Shown one piece after another: positions 27,549 through 36,834 of a stretch of DNA of 64,000 nt; within the stretch, counting starts at the first letter, position 1; every line of letters begins with the position of its first letter. The notes under the pieces are model-generated. The model saw only the letters and a list, made by a program, of their open reading frames with translations, made no database searches and was not told where the DNA came from. Where the stretch lies: the NCBI RefSeq assembly GCF_013337765.1, contig NZ_VBSB01000015.1, positions 1 through 64,000 on the forward strand, read 5' to 3'. Source of the DNA: Mycolicibacterium sphagni (GTDB lineage: Bacteria; Actinomycetota; Actinomycetes; Mycobacteriales; Mycobacteriaceae). The translations under genes and the position numbers were made by a program.

Positions 27549-28949
27549 ATGGGTGAGGGCCTCGTCCCCATGATCGGCGATTTCTTCTCGAATTTACTCT
27601 TGGTCGCTTCCGGATTCATCTATCTATGCGGTACGTACCTTGTCTGGCCGAGCAAGTGGAATATCCCAGCCCACTTAGCCACAGGTTTCTGGTCTGTCGC
27701 CTACGTCGTACCCGTCCTGATTGTTCGGGTTCAGGACGACTTTGATCCGGTCGCCTATGACTTATTCTGGCGAGTTTCAGTCGTCGGCGCCGTATTTTAT
27801 GCGCTGGGCCTCGTCTTTGCTCGTACTGTAATGCTGACGCACCCGCGCAGTAATCAGAACGCTCGAGATTTCTTACCTTCCCTTCGGTTTCACACGTTTG
27901 ACAACGACGACGACATATACCTGCGGCGCTTGAAGTTGGTGGCGATTGTTGCGATCGTCCTCATGGTAATTGCGTTAGTAGTTATGGGTTTCGTACCCAT
28001 TCTGGCGCCGGATTCCTTCGCGGCGAAGTTCCTCAGGGGTGAATACGGGGAAGCGTACCGTCCCGTTGCCCCGTTGTATCGCGCGGCGACCTCGATTTTC
28101 GCTTGCTTCATGGTTGTGTTCGCGGTTCTCGCCGTACGCCGCCGGACAGCGTTATGGATTGTGATATTTGGCTCTTCGGTACTGCTGATGATCTTGACGC
28201 TGCAGCGACAGCCGGCGGCGTCTGGCATCCTCTTGGCGCTCGGTATATGGCTTGTCGCTAGAGGCCAGACGCGTTCGTTTGTCATCCTCGCAATTGGCGC
28301 GAATATTGCGGGAACACTTTGGTACGCGGTGTTGTACCAACTCGGCATTCTCAAGACGGAGTCGGGGCTTCAGGTTGGATTCTGGGCCTCCGTGGCCGGG
28401 TCCGCGCCGGACGTCAGCGACGCTGCTCGGTTCTTTGCGCAATGGATGCGTTTTGGGGAGCCCCTAACAGACGGAAGAACGTTTTGGGGAGGTCTGGTCC
28501 CGGGGCGGTATACCTGGAACCCCTCAGTTTGGTCTCTGACGTTGGGAGATCCGCGCGCCGATCCCACAAAAATCATTAGCGGTGGGCTGCGGCTCCCTGT
28601 TAGCACGTGGGGTTTTGTCAGCTTTGGCGAGGTAGGTGTCGTCATCGTTCCGCTGATGGCTGGCATTGTTGCGGGAGTCCTGGCGATTCTCTTGCGGTCC
28701 GCGCTGCCGGCCCAGGATCCGGTCGGCAGCGCACTCATCCTGGCGTTGTACAGCGTTCTTCAGGTAACCGTCGGTCAATTTTATGCGTTGGGTTACTCGA
28801 ACGCGCTGGCCTTATTAGTAGTCTTGTGGGTAGTGCGAAGGCCCCGGTCTCCCATTTTCGTTGGCGGCTCGAAGGCAGCCCAAAATCACCGCGGCGTACG
28901 GCGAGGGCTGAGCCCTCCCGTCGTTACCGGGACTCCGAGTCTGAAATAG
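27549..28949 (+). CDS. Wzy-like polysaccharide polymerase
   Basis: The 466-residue multi-spanning protein has about ten to twelve helices. A large outer loop near residues 265-350 (SAPDVSDAARFFAQWMRFGEPLTDGRTF) is rich in Arg, Trp and Gly, as in O-antigen polymerases. An internal ATG at codon 8 (27570) is also a possible start. Wzy proteins share little sequence, so the call depends on topology and position in a locus with Wzx and Wzz. Confidence 0.77.
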   Translation: MGEGLVPMIGDFFSNLLLVASGFIYLCGTYLVWPSKWNIPAHLATGFWSVAYVVPVLIVRVQDDFDPVAYDLFWRVSVVGAVFYALGLVFARTVMLTHPRSNQNARDFLPSLRFHTFDNDDDIYLRRLKLVAIVAIVLMVIALVVMGFVPILAPDSFAAKFLRGEYGEAYRPVAPLYRAATSIFACFMVVFAVLAVRRRTALWIVIFGSSVLLMILTLQRQPAASGILLALGIWLVARGQTRSFVILAIGANIAGTLWYAVLYQLGILKTESGLQVGFWASVAGSAPDVSDAARFFAQWMRFGEPLTDGRTFWGGLVPGRYTWNPSVWSLTLGDPRADPTKIISGGLRLPVSTWGFVSFGEVGVVIVPLMAGIVAGVLAILLRSALPAQDPVGSALILALYSVLQVTVGQFYALGYSNALALLVVLWVVRRPRSPIFVGGSKAAQNHRGVRRGLSPPVVTGTPSLK

Positions 28950-29620
28950 ATCTGTCGCAGCCCGGATATCGTCGAGTGTGCGATCATCTACCTCGATTTG
29001 AGGTCGTGAATGATTCCGGGTGCGCGCGCTTTGAGCCAACACATCGGAACTTCCGCAACCTGACTTGCGAATATTAATCGTGTATCCGGCGAATCACCGG
29101 GCAATCCTCGTCCTAATCTTGAAATGCAAGCGGAGAAAAGTACGCGCATAGTCGAGCAACACGCTGACGGTTGACGAGCTCCGAATCTGGTTTGCTTGCG
29201 GAATAAAGCATTCGACGATTTCTTCGATCACGATTCCCAGGAACGGATGGCCGGTCGCAGAACATTTTTGCGGCCCTAGAACTTCACATGGCTGGGCGGC
29301 AAGGTTTCTCGAGTGTTAAGACTTCAACCGGATCGGATCTGGCATCTGCCCAACAACTAGGCGCCATTCGTTCCTGGCATTCCAGCGCGATACCCGCCGT
29401 GGAGCAAGGTATAGTGAGGCGCTGGTGGGGAGTCATTAAGTCGAACACCGCAATATCGGCGAGGCTGTTTCGACGTTGTTCTTGCGTGAATACGCTTGGC
29501 ATGTTCTTCAAGAGTGCGCCGGCGGCCAGACGAAGTGGCGACCGACCTAACGCACCGACGATGCCGAAGTAGCCTTGCCTCGGCCACGTGACGGTGCTTC
29601 GACCTGAACGGAGAGATCGG
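28950..29620. other. Long non-coding or decayed stretch
   Basis: I see no supportable gene in these 671 bases. A minus-strand frame (29284-29580) reads protein-like in places (GYFGIVGALGRSPLRLAAGALL) but its only starts lie inside the next gene. It could be a gene remnant. GGAGAG before 29621 serves the next gene. Confidence 0.4.
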
Positions 29621-30760
29621 ATGAGAGTCCTGATCACCGGTGGGGCCGGATTCATCGGGTCCTCCACGGCGCAGATGTTGACCGAGGTACACGGTGCCGA
29701 CGTCGTCGTCCTCGACTCACTCCATCCCCAGATCCATGGTTTGGAACCAGAGTCGCAGTCATGGACTTACCAGCGCGCCAAGGCGTGCGCGGAAATGACG
29801 AGAGGTGACATCACCGTCCGCGAGGATCTCGTTGAGGCGCTGCGCGGCGTCGACGCGGTGCTGCACCTCGCAGCCGAGACCGGGACCGGCCAGTCGATGT
29901 ACGAGATCGACCGGCACGTAAGTGTGAACGTCGGGGGCACCGGCCTGCTGCTCGATGTTCTGCGCAAGGAATCCCACCGAGTGCGGCGGCTGGTCGTTGC
30001 CTCGTCCCGATCGGTGTACGGCGAGGGGCGCTACTGGGCAGAGGGAATCGGCTACTTCTACCCCGCAGGTCGCGCGGTCGAAGACATGCGGGCCGGCCGC
30101 TTTGATGTTCAGCACCCTGCGGGGTCAGGCGAGGTCCGGGTGGTCACCACCACAGAAGACTCCTTTCTCCAACCCGCCTCGGTGTACGCAGTCACAAAGC
30201 AGGCTCAGGAGCAGCTCTGCCTCGTGGCTGCCACGGGCATGGGACTGACCGGTGTGGCATTGCGGTTCCAGAACGTCTACGGGCCGGGGCAGTGCCTTTC
30301 CAACCCGTATACAGGGATCCTGTCGATCTTCTCCACGCAGATCCTGAACGATCAGGGCATCAACGTGTTCGAAGACGGCTTGGAAAGTCGCGACTTCGTC
30401 TTCATCGACGATGTTGCGCGGGCAAACTGCCTCGCCCTCACCGGGGACGACTCGGTGACAGGGGTCATCAACATCGGGTCCGGGGTCGGCACCACGGTGC
30501 TCGATGTGGTGTCGGCACTGATGAGCGCCTACGGTCGCGAGGTGCCGGTCGAGGTGACGGGGCAGTTCAGGTTGGGGGACATTCGACACAACATCGCCGA
30601 CATCGAGCGAGCCGAACGCGTACTCGGTTTCACTCCCGAAACCGACTTTGCAAGGGGCAGCGCGGCGTTCGCGGCATGGGTGTCGGGCCAGCCGTCGAGC
30701 GACCCCGGTGGATACCAGGAGTCGCTGGACGAGCTGCGTCGGCATAACCTTCTAAGCTGA
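29621..30760 (+). CDS. Extended SDR nucleotide-sugar 4-epimerase (dTDP-L-rhamnose 4-epimerase-like)
   Basis: The 379-residue extended short-chain dehydrogenase has GGAGFIGS near residue 7, SSRSVYGEG with the catalytic serine, and Y-x3-K in SVYAVTKQ. The segments VVLDSLHPQIHG and AAETGTGQSMYEI resemble the WbiB/dTDP-L-rhamnose 4-epimerase group, which makes the 6-deoxy-L-talose donor. The ATG at 29621 with GGAGAG upstream is chosen. The stop overlaps the following glycosyltransferase start by one base (TGATG). The exact substrate is not proven. Confidence 0.82.
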   Translation: MRVLITGGAGFIGSSTAQMLTEVHGADVVVLDSLHPQIHGLEPESQSWTYQRAKACAEMTRGDITVREDLVEALRGVDAVLHLAAETGTGQSMYEIDRHVSVNVGGTGLLLDVLRKESHRVRRLVVASSRSVYGEGRYWAEGIGYFYPAGRAVEDMRAGRFDVQHPAGSGEVRVVTTTEDSFLQPASVYAVTKQAQEQLCLVAATGMGLTGVALRFQNVYGPGQCLSNPYTGILSIFSTQILNDQGINVFEDGLESRDFVFIDDVARANCLALTGDDSVTGVINIGSGVGTTVLDVVSALMSAYGREVPVEVTGQFRLGDIRHNIADIERAERVLGFTPETDFARGSAAFAAWVSGQPSSDPGGYQESLDELRRHNLLS

Positions 30761-31755
30761 TGGCGCGCGTATTACTGGTATCCCTGAAGTTCTTCGGGTA
30801 CGAACAGCAGATCGTCGAAGGATTGAGGGCGCGCGGCCACGAAGCCGAGCACCTCGATGACCGAGCGTTCAATTCAGCGCTGGGTCGAGTGGTACTCAGG
30901 CGCATCCCACAGCTGGTGGAGCCGGCCAGCCGACGTCATTTCAAACGCGCGTTGGCGGCTCTCGGCCCGCTCGACGTTCTGCTGGTACTCAAAGGTGAGA
31001 ACGCGCCCCGCTGGTTCATTGAGGAGTTGCAGGCCCGAAATCCTGGATTGCGCACGATCTTCTACACCTGGGACTCGCTGCGGAATGCCGGGCGAGCCGA
31101 GGAGCTGTTCGACTTGTTCGACCGGAGGATCAGCTTCGATCCCGGTGACGTCAACATTCGCGCGGACATCGACTATGTCCCGCTTTTCCACTCGCCAGTT
31201 TTCACCGTCGCCCGCACGGCGACGGAGGCGCGCGACATCGATCTCTCCTTCGTTGGCACCCTGCACTCTGACCGTCACTCGTTCGTCCGGCGGGCCACAG
31301 CCGGCATTCCGGCCTCCAGGACGAGCGTCCGGCTCTATGTGCAGGCGCAGTGGTACTACTGGGTCGGCCGCGCTTTGGGCCGGTTCCGCGGAGTGCGGCG
31401 CGACGAAGTGACCTTCGACAAGCTGGGGCTCGAGGACGTCGCCAGCCTCTTCGCGCGTTCGCGAGCGGTCCTAGACATGCAGCGCACCCACCAAACGGGC
31501 CTCACCATGCGTACCTTCGAAGTGCTCGCGGCAGGCGCGGCGCTGGTCACCTGCAACTCCGCAATCAGCGACGAACCCTTCTATGACTCGCAATACATTC
31601 TGATAGTCGACGCGGACGCGGATATGCACAAGGACATCAACCGGTTCTTGGCAGCGCTGCCTGACCCAGCCCGGATCTCTGCCTCGGTCGAAGGCTACGC
31701 GCTTGATCGCTGGCTCGATCAGGTTCTCGGTGACGCCCTGCACGATGCGGAGTGA
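30760..31755 (+). CDS. CgeB/GT4-like glycosyltransferase
   Basis: The 331-residue protein resembles CgeB/DUF3880-type glycosyltransferases, with an N-terminal half (VLLVSLKFFGYEQQIVEGLRARGH) and a C-terminal donor-binding part (SRAVLDMQRTHQTGLTMRTFEVLAAGAALVT). The latter matches the E-x7-E-like GT4/CgeB pattern. It is translationally coupled to the epimerase, which suggests it uses the sugar that enzyme makes. It is one of only two clear glycosyltransferases in the locus besides the initiating enzyme. Confidence 0.8.
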   Translation: MARVLLVSLKFFGYEQQIVEGLRARGHEAEHLDDRAFNSALGRVVLRRIPQLVEPASRRHFKRALAALGPLDVLLVLKGENAPRWFIEELQARNPGLRTIFYTWDSLRNAGRAEELFDLFDRRISFDPGDVNIRADIDYVPLFHSPVFTVARTATEARDIDLSFVGTLHSDRHSFVRRATAGIPASRTSVRLYVQAQWYYWVGRALGRFRGVRRDEVTFDKLGLEDVASLFARSRAVLDMQRTHQTGLTMRTFEVLAAGAALVTCNSAISDEPFYDSQYILIVDADADMHKDINRFLAALPDPARISASVEGYALDRWLDQVLGDALHDAE

Positions 31756-32117
31756 GGGACGCGTACCCCCTGCGCGGCAGCACCAGACCGGTCCGTAGTC
31801 GCCCCGGTCCACTTGCACTTCACGGAGTTGAACAACTCTTTACTGGAACTCCACCAGAAGCCCAAGAGCCACTCCCGCCTTGCCGCTTCTGGACCAGAAC
31901 CAGCGGCCACGTCGTCCCCTCCTGGCGCTGACGCAGGGTTGCGATCGCGCTTGGTCGCCGATGCGCGACTGCAATCCGCAGGTCAGCGGCGACGATGGAT
32001 CGTCAAGCAGCGAGAAGCGCGGCTTTCGCGACCGTGGCTAGGGTCCCTGGACTGGTTCACATCGGCCGCGGGTGACGCGGTTATTCTTCGACGCAGTATG
32101 AGGCCATCGCCGCACCG
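31756..32117. other. Intergenic stretch with an acyltransferase remnant
   Basis: These 362 bases lie between convergent genes. The only recognisable content is the acyltransferase fragment at about 31800-31931; the rest shows nothing. Confidence 0.5.
31800..31931 (+). pseudogene. Fragment of a WbbJ-like acyltransferase
   Basis: Read in one frame, this stretch gives EQLFTGTPPEAQEPLPPCRF followed by WTRTSGHVVPSWR and a stop. The intact acyltransferase at 25.1-25.9 kb reads EQLFTGTPAKPKKPLPPSRF followed by WTRTSGPVLPFWR at its C-terminus. The match is clear at DNA level too. There is no start and no 5' part. It is a dead 3' end left by duplication, recombination or replacement of a paralogous gene. 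Confidence 0.82.
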
Positions 32118-33602
32118 TCAGTACGCACCGTTGCGCCCGAACACAACCTGCGGCGTCTGCAACAGAATCCGTAGATCCCACGACAACGACCATGACCTCA
32201 CGTACGCCGAGTCCAGATGCTGAAGGTCCGCGTACGACAAGTCACTACGGCCGCAGACTTGCCAGAGTCCGGTGATGCCCGGGCTAACGTCGAGACGAGC
32301 TAGCGCGGCACCGTCGATACGGTCAGCCTCCTCGGTCGGCAGTGGGCGCGGCCCAACCAGAGACATCTCCCCGCGGACGACATTGATGAGCTGGGGCAGT
32401 TCGTCGAGGCTGGTCTTTCGGATAAACGCACCAACCCGAGTGACCCTCGGATCGCTTTCCATTTTGAAGAGCGGCCCATCCGACTGGTTGAGCTGTGCGA
32501 CCCTCATCCGCTGCTCCCACGCGTCGGCAGTCATCGAACGGAACTTGAAGATCCGGAAAGGCTTGCCGCCCCGCCCGGTCCGCTCCTGCCGGAAGAACAC
32601 TGGGCCGCGAGTATCGAGCTTGATCGCCACCGCGATTACGAGCAACGCCGGAGCGGTGACCAACAGCGCACACGCTGCGAGCGCAACATCCATGAGTCGC
32701 TTCGTGATTCGCGCGCTCGGGGCCAGCGACGGCGTGGGCAAATGCATCAGAGTTAGACCGTGTAACTCCTCGGCTTCGCTGCGCCAATTGTGCAATTCAA
32801 AGTAGCGGGGAATCTCAGATACCGGCACTTGGCCCTGAAGTCGCCGCAACGCGTCGAGCACGATCGAATCGCTGGTGTTCGGAAAGCCGACGATCACTCG
32901 GTCGATTGCGTACCTGGCGCAGATGTCGGGTAGGTCATCCAGACCGCCGAGGACGGCGACGCCTGGTGCCGCGTTGTTGTCGACGTGTCCTATCACGAGA
33001 GTGTCTGGGCACCTTTGCAACCTTGAGGTCAGTCGATCAGAAACTGGTCCCGTGCCGATCACCAAGATGCGGCTCACCGTTGGGTCGAACATGCGCACGA
33101 CCAGTCGACGCCCGAAGGGGACCAACACGATCGCTGGCAGAGTCATCGCGACGGCAGCCGTTAGGGTCATCGCCCGCTCGCCGCGAAGGATAAACGCATC
33201 GGCAGCAAGCGCGAGCAGGGCAGCCGTCGGGAGGCAACGCGCGATGACCGCTGGTCGCCACCATTCACTCGGCCGCAGCCGCCCGTCAGGCCGACGGTAC
33301 AGGCCGTGCAGCTGCAGCGCCACGGCCAGCGCAACCGCAACTACGATGACGTCTCGGATACCGAGGTCGCCGGCGCGTGCGGTGCTGATGTGGCGGATTA
33401 GTACCGCACCGACGACCGCCGACGCGGCCAGCGTGACCGAATCGGAGGCCCGCAACAACTGGCGATGGCGAAGGCCGCGCCGATGTGCCTTCTCGGGGTC
33501 GATCTCGATTTTGGTCTTGTTCTGAACCAATTGTGGCACTGGAGCGGTGCGTTGACCGCCGAACGCAGACGCGGGCCGCTTTGGCGGCACCTCAATAGAC
33601 AT
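32118..33602 (-). CDS. Polyprenyl-phosphate sugar-1-phosphate transferase
   Basis: The 494-residue initiating enzyme has four or five N-terminal helices and a Rossmann-like middle (SRILVIGTGPVSDRLTSRL, about 180-198). A membrane-associated catalytic C-terminal domain follows, with KRLMDV, PVFFRQERTGRGGKPFRIFKFRSM, the Asp-Glu pair of TSLDELPQLINV and LVGPRPLP. This is the WbaP/PssY/CpsE (Bac_transf) architecture. It starts glycan assembly by loading the first sugar phosphate on decaprenyl phosphate. A GGGGGG site precedes the ATG. It lies 30 bases downstream of the fused UDP-sugar enzyme, so they form one operon. Confidence 0.93.
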   Translation of the reverse strand: MSIEVPPKRPASAFGGQRTAPVPQLVQNKTKIEIDPEKAHRRGLRHRQLLRASDSVTLAASAVVGAVLIRHISTARAGDLGIRDVIVVAVALAVALQLHGLYRRPDGRLRPSEWWRPAVIARCLPTAALLALAADAFILRGERAMTLTAAVAMTLPAIVLVPFGRRLVVRMFDPTVSRILVIGTGPVSDRLTSRLQRCPDTLVIGHVDNNAAPGVAVLGGLDDLPDICARYAIDRVIVGFPNTSDSIVLDALRRLQGQVPVSEIPRYFELHNWRSEAEELHGLTLMHLPTPSLAPSARITKRLMDVALAACALLVTAPALLVIAVAIKLDTRGPVFFRQERTGRGGKPFRIFKFRSMTADAWEQRMRVAQLNQSDGPLFKMESDPRVTRVGAFIRKTSLDELPQLINVVRGEMSLVGPRPLPTEEADRIDGAALARLDVSPGITGLWQVCGRSDLSYADLQHLDSAYVRSWSLSWDLRILLQTPQVVFGRNGAY

Positions 33603-33632
33603 AATTCCCCCCCAGGATGCAGTGACGCGGTG

Positions 33633-35957
33633 TCACCAGCCGAATCCAATCACGCGTAGGCCGCACCTGGCGAAATTGGCTTCGGGCAAGCAGTTTCGGC
33701 CATCAATCACAAGGTCGCCGCGCATGACCCTGCGCAGCTCCGCAGGATCGATGAGGGTGAACTCGGGCCATTCCGTTGTCAAGACAACAGCATCCACCCG
33801 GTCAGCCGCCTCATAGACATCGTGCGCGAGCCGAACCGGCCCGAATTCCTCTGGCAGCGCCTTAACAACGGGATCGAAGGCGGACACCACCGCGCCGGCA
33901 GACAACAACCGCCGGGCGATGTCCAGGGCTGGCGCATCACGCAAGTCATCCGTACCAGGCTTGAATGTCAAGCCGAACAAAGCGATGCGACGACCCTTCA
34001 GGATATGGAGCTCCCGCTGGAGCTTCCGAACGGTCCGAGCCCGCTGCATCTTGTTGATCTCGACCGTCGCCTGGAGCATCGGAGGCAGGTAGCCGTACTC
34101 CTCGCCAGATGAGATGAGCGCGGAGACATCCTTACCGAAACACGATCCACCCCAACCGACGCCGGGATTCAGGAAGGCAGTCCCGACACGGTGGTCCGCG
34201 CCGATCGCGGGTAGAACCTCGCGTACGTCGGCTCCGAACAGCTCGCAGAGCTGCGCGATCTCGTTTGCGAAACTGATCTTCGTGGCCAAGAATGCGTTCG
34301 CCGCATACTTGATCATTTCCGCGGACGCGAGTTCTGTAGTAATGAGTGACGGGCGACGACCTCGCTGCCCACCTTCGAACGACTGGTCGAGGACGGGCCG
34401 GTAGAGATCGGCAACCTGACCGACATCTGATGTGTTGCCTCCCAACACAATCCGATCCGGGTACAGGAAGTCGGTGATCGCAGAGCCCTCGCGGAGGAAC
34501 TCTGGGTTGGAAACGACGTGGAACGACAGCTGCCGGCTTCCCTCCAGAGCATCTTCCAGAATTGTGCGCGTCCAGTTACCTGAGCCGACCGGCACCGTCG
34601 ATTTGTTGACGATGATCACGTCGCTTCGCAGATACGGAGCTAACGACTGGATGGCAGATTCCAGCTGGGCAAGATCCGGGGCACCGTCTGACCCCGGCGG
34701 TGTTCCTACGCAGAGGAAGACGAAATCCGCATCGACAAGTGCGTCGGCTGGGCGATCAGTGAACCGCAGGCGATCAGTCGACAGGGTCTCGACCAGCAAT
34801 TCTGACAAGCCCGGCTCGTGGAAAGGGACCTGCCCCTTGTTGAGCTGGCCTGCGCGCACCGGATCGATGTCCAGGCCACACACGGAATGCCCAAGGAAAG
34901 CCAGGCAGGTTGACGTCACCGCCCCTACGTAACCGGTGCCGATGACAGCAACCTTGCTACGGCGGTATTCCTGTTTCTCATTCGTCTTCGACGGTGCTGA
35001 GTTACCGACGCGAACTCCGAGACCTGCCCGATCGCGGAACCAAGCGATGGTTTCCAGGAGGCCTTCGCGCGCGTCGATCTTCGGCTCCCAATGCAGTTCG
35101 CCACGTGCGAGTGTGATGTCGGGCTGACGCTGGGACGGATCGTCTTGCGGGCGGGCAATGAACTCCACTGGAGAATCGGATCCCGTGAGCTCCCGAATGA
35201 GTTCCGCCAGTTCCAGCACGGTGACTTCGTGCGGATTCCCGATATTGACCGGGCCCGCGAGATCCGAGAACAGTAATCGCAAGGCACCGTCGACTAGGTC
35301 GTCAACGTGGCACACCGATCGAGTTTGACTGCCGTCGCCGTGAACGGTGATCGGTGTGTTCGCAAGTGCCTGGTTAATAAAGTTCGGGATCGCGCGACCA
35401 TCATTTGGACGCATGCGGGGGCCGTACGTGTTGAAAATCCGCATGATCGCGGCGTTGACGCCGTGCTTTTTCCGGTAGGAGACGGTGAGTGCCTCAGCGA
35501 ACCGCTTAGCCTCGTCGTAGCAGGCCCGCGGCCCCACCGGGTTGACATTGCCCCAGTAGGTCTCAGGCTGGGGATGAACGAGCGGGTCACCGTAGGTTTC
35601 CGAGGTCGATGCCAGCAGGTAGCGGGCACCCTTCTCCTTCGCCAAGCCCAGCGTGTGCAACGTCCCGAGCGAGCCAGCCTTCAATGTCTGAATCGGAAGC
35701 TCGGCGTAATCGACTGGAGAGGCCGGGGACGCGAAGTGCAGCACGTAGTCAATCGGCCCCGGAACGGAGATGTAGTCACTGACATCGGCCTTGATCAACC
35801 GGAACCCGCCGTGACCCTGCAAATGGGCAACATTATCTGGTGAGCCGGTTACAAAGTTGTCAAAGCAGATCACATCGATGTCATGCGCCAACAGCCGCTC
35901 TGCGAGGTGTGACCCAACAAACCCCGCACCGCCCGTTATCACTGCACGTCGCCGCAT
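33633..35957 (-). CDS. Fused UDP-glucuronate decarboxylase / UDP-glucose 6-dehydrogenase
   Basis: The 774-residue two-enzyme fusion has an N-terminal UXS-like SDR (about 1-312) with GGAGFVGS at 9-16, STSETYGDP and Y147-x3-K151. After a short hydrophilic linker (about 313-333) comes a UDP-glucose dehydrogenase (about 335-774) with VAVIGTGYVG, VGTPP, KSTVPVGSG and the catalytic cysteine C606 in GWGGSCFGKD. Together they would convert UDP-glucose to UDP-glucuronate and then UDP-xylose. The two activities are normally separate proteins. There is no stop or frameshift at the junction. Other UDP-glucuronate-modifying SDRs remain possible for the N-terminal half. Confidence 0.9.
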   Translation of the reverse strand: MRRRAVITGGAGFVGSHLAERLLAHDIDVICFDNFVTGSPDNVAHLQGHGGFRLIKADVSDYISVPGPIDYVLHFASPASPVDYAELPIQTLKAGSLGTLHTLGLAKEKGARYLLASTSETYGDPLVHPQPETYWGNVNPVGPRACYDEAKRFAEALTVSYRKKHGVNAAIMRIFNTYGPRMRPNDGRAIPNFINQALANTPITVHGDGSQTRSVCHVDDLVDGALRLLFSDLAGPVNIGNPHEVTVLELAELIRELTGSDSPVEFIARPQDDPSQRQPDITLARGELHWEPKIDAREGLLETIAWFRDRAGLGVRVGNSAPSKTNEKQEYRRSKVAVIGTGYVGAVTSTCLAFLGHSVCGLDIDPVRAGQLNKGQVPFHEPGLSELLVETLSTDRLRFTDRPADALVDADFVFLCVGTPPGSDGAPDLAQLESAIQSLAPYLRSDVIIVNKSTVPVGSGNWTRTILEDALEGSRQLSFHVVSNPEFLREGSAITDFLYPDRIVLGGNTSDVGQVADLYRPVLDQSFEGGQRGRRPSLITTELASAEMIKYAANAFLATKISFANEIAQLCELFGADVREVLPAIGADHRVGTAFLNPGVGWGGSCFGKDVSALISSGEEYGYLPPMLQATVEINKMQRARTVRKLQRELHILKGRRIALFGLTFKPGTDDLRDAPALDIARRLLSAGAVVSAFDPVVKALPEEFGPVRLAHDVYEAADRVDAVVLTTEWPEFTLIDPAELRRVMRGDLVIDGRNCLPEANFARCGLRVIGFGW

Positions 35958-36834
35958 GTCCCCCCTTGGTTCCGCAGCCCGTCTAACCGTTTCGGTTACT
36001 ACTACGCCCGGCCTGACGAAGCGCGAGAAGCGCAGACCGCCAGTCGAAAGATTGAGAAGGAACGCGACCCTGGAAATGAAGATGTTGATTCAACGACTCA
36101 CCCCCAAGTGACGCCCCCGACAGATGCCGTTACGCTATCACCGCGAGACCCGCCGTGTAACTCGAACAGCTGATCTGACCGACCTATATCAGATTTGCCG
36201 CAATAGGGCGGATCTCGCCCTTCGCACCCGGGTATCTGCGGTCGCGGCAGCCCGCATCACACGTGCTGTCGGGTCCGCGTTGATCGTCCGTTGTCCCGAA
36301 GGCGGATCGACGTTCAGGTTCCACCGCTACGCCCTCGCCGCGGCCACCGGACCGGTTTAGACCAGTTTATGGAGCCATGATTGCTAGCCTCAAACTTGAG
36401 TGCGCAGCGACCTTGGCTAAACCGTGCGAAGCCTGAGGCGGACGTGTGTCGAACAGTCTCTGCCGTCGCTAGCTGTCAATTCGAGAACGCGTCGCCGCGA
36501 AGCTTCTAGCAAAGCGAGCGGCTCTTGCGCGACCGTTATTTTGTGACCAAGCACACACCTCCGGGCGCACTGGCCGCTGTGGCGGAGCACCGCGGCAACC
36601 AGCAGCGGCAAGCGAGTGGGTTCCGCGGCTGAGTTGGCTGCCCCAGATTTGTGCTGCCGAGCGGGTCCGTCACGTTACGGATATCGCGTCGATGTTTGGG
36701 ACTGTACGATCGTCGAGATTCAATTTGGACTTTGCTGGACGGGCCTCACGAGGTTCGCGTTCATCAACGAATATCACGGTTCGTAGCACGAGCGGCGCGG
36801 GAAGTGACTAGCTCAGCTATCGAAGGAGTCAGCT
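35958..36834. other. Long divergent intergenic region
   Basis: These 877 bases lie between the minus-strand UDP-sugar operon and the plus-strand phosphatase pair. They hold no gene I can support; short frames lack motifs. Promoters in both directions are expected. Its length suggests a lost gene or a recombination seam near the right edge of the locus. Confidence 0.4.

Noticed and set aside
23600..29620. Looked for insertion sequences or integrases around the non-coding gaps of the locus
   Set aside because: No transposase or integrase motif and no paired terminal inverted repeats could be seen.
29284..29667. Minus-strand frame before the epimerase, partly protein-like
   Set aside because: Its only start lies within the epimerase gene and the composition changes along it. 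A remnant is possible but not shown.
31813..32223. Plus-strand 136-codon frame after the CgeB-like transferase
   Set aside because: It runs out of frame across the acyltransferase remnant and into the end of the convergent sugar transferase gene.
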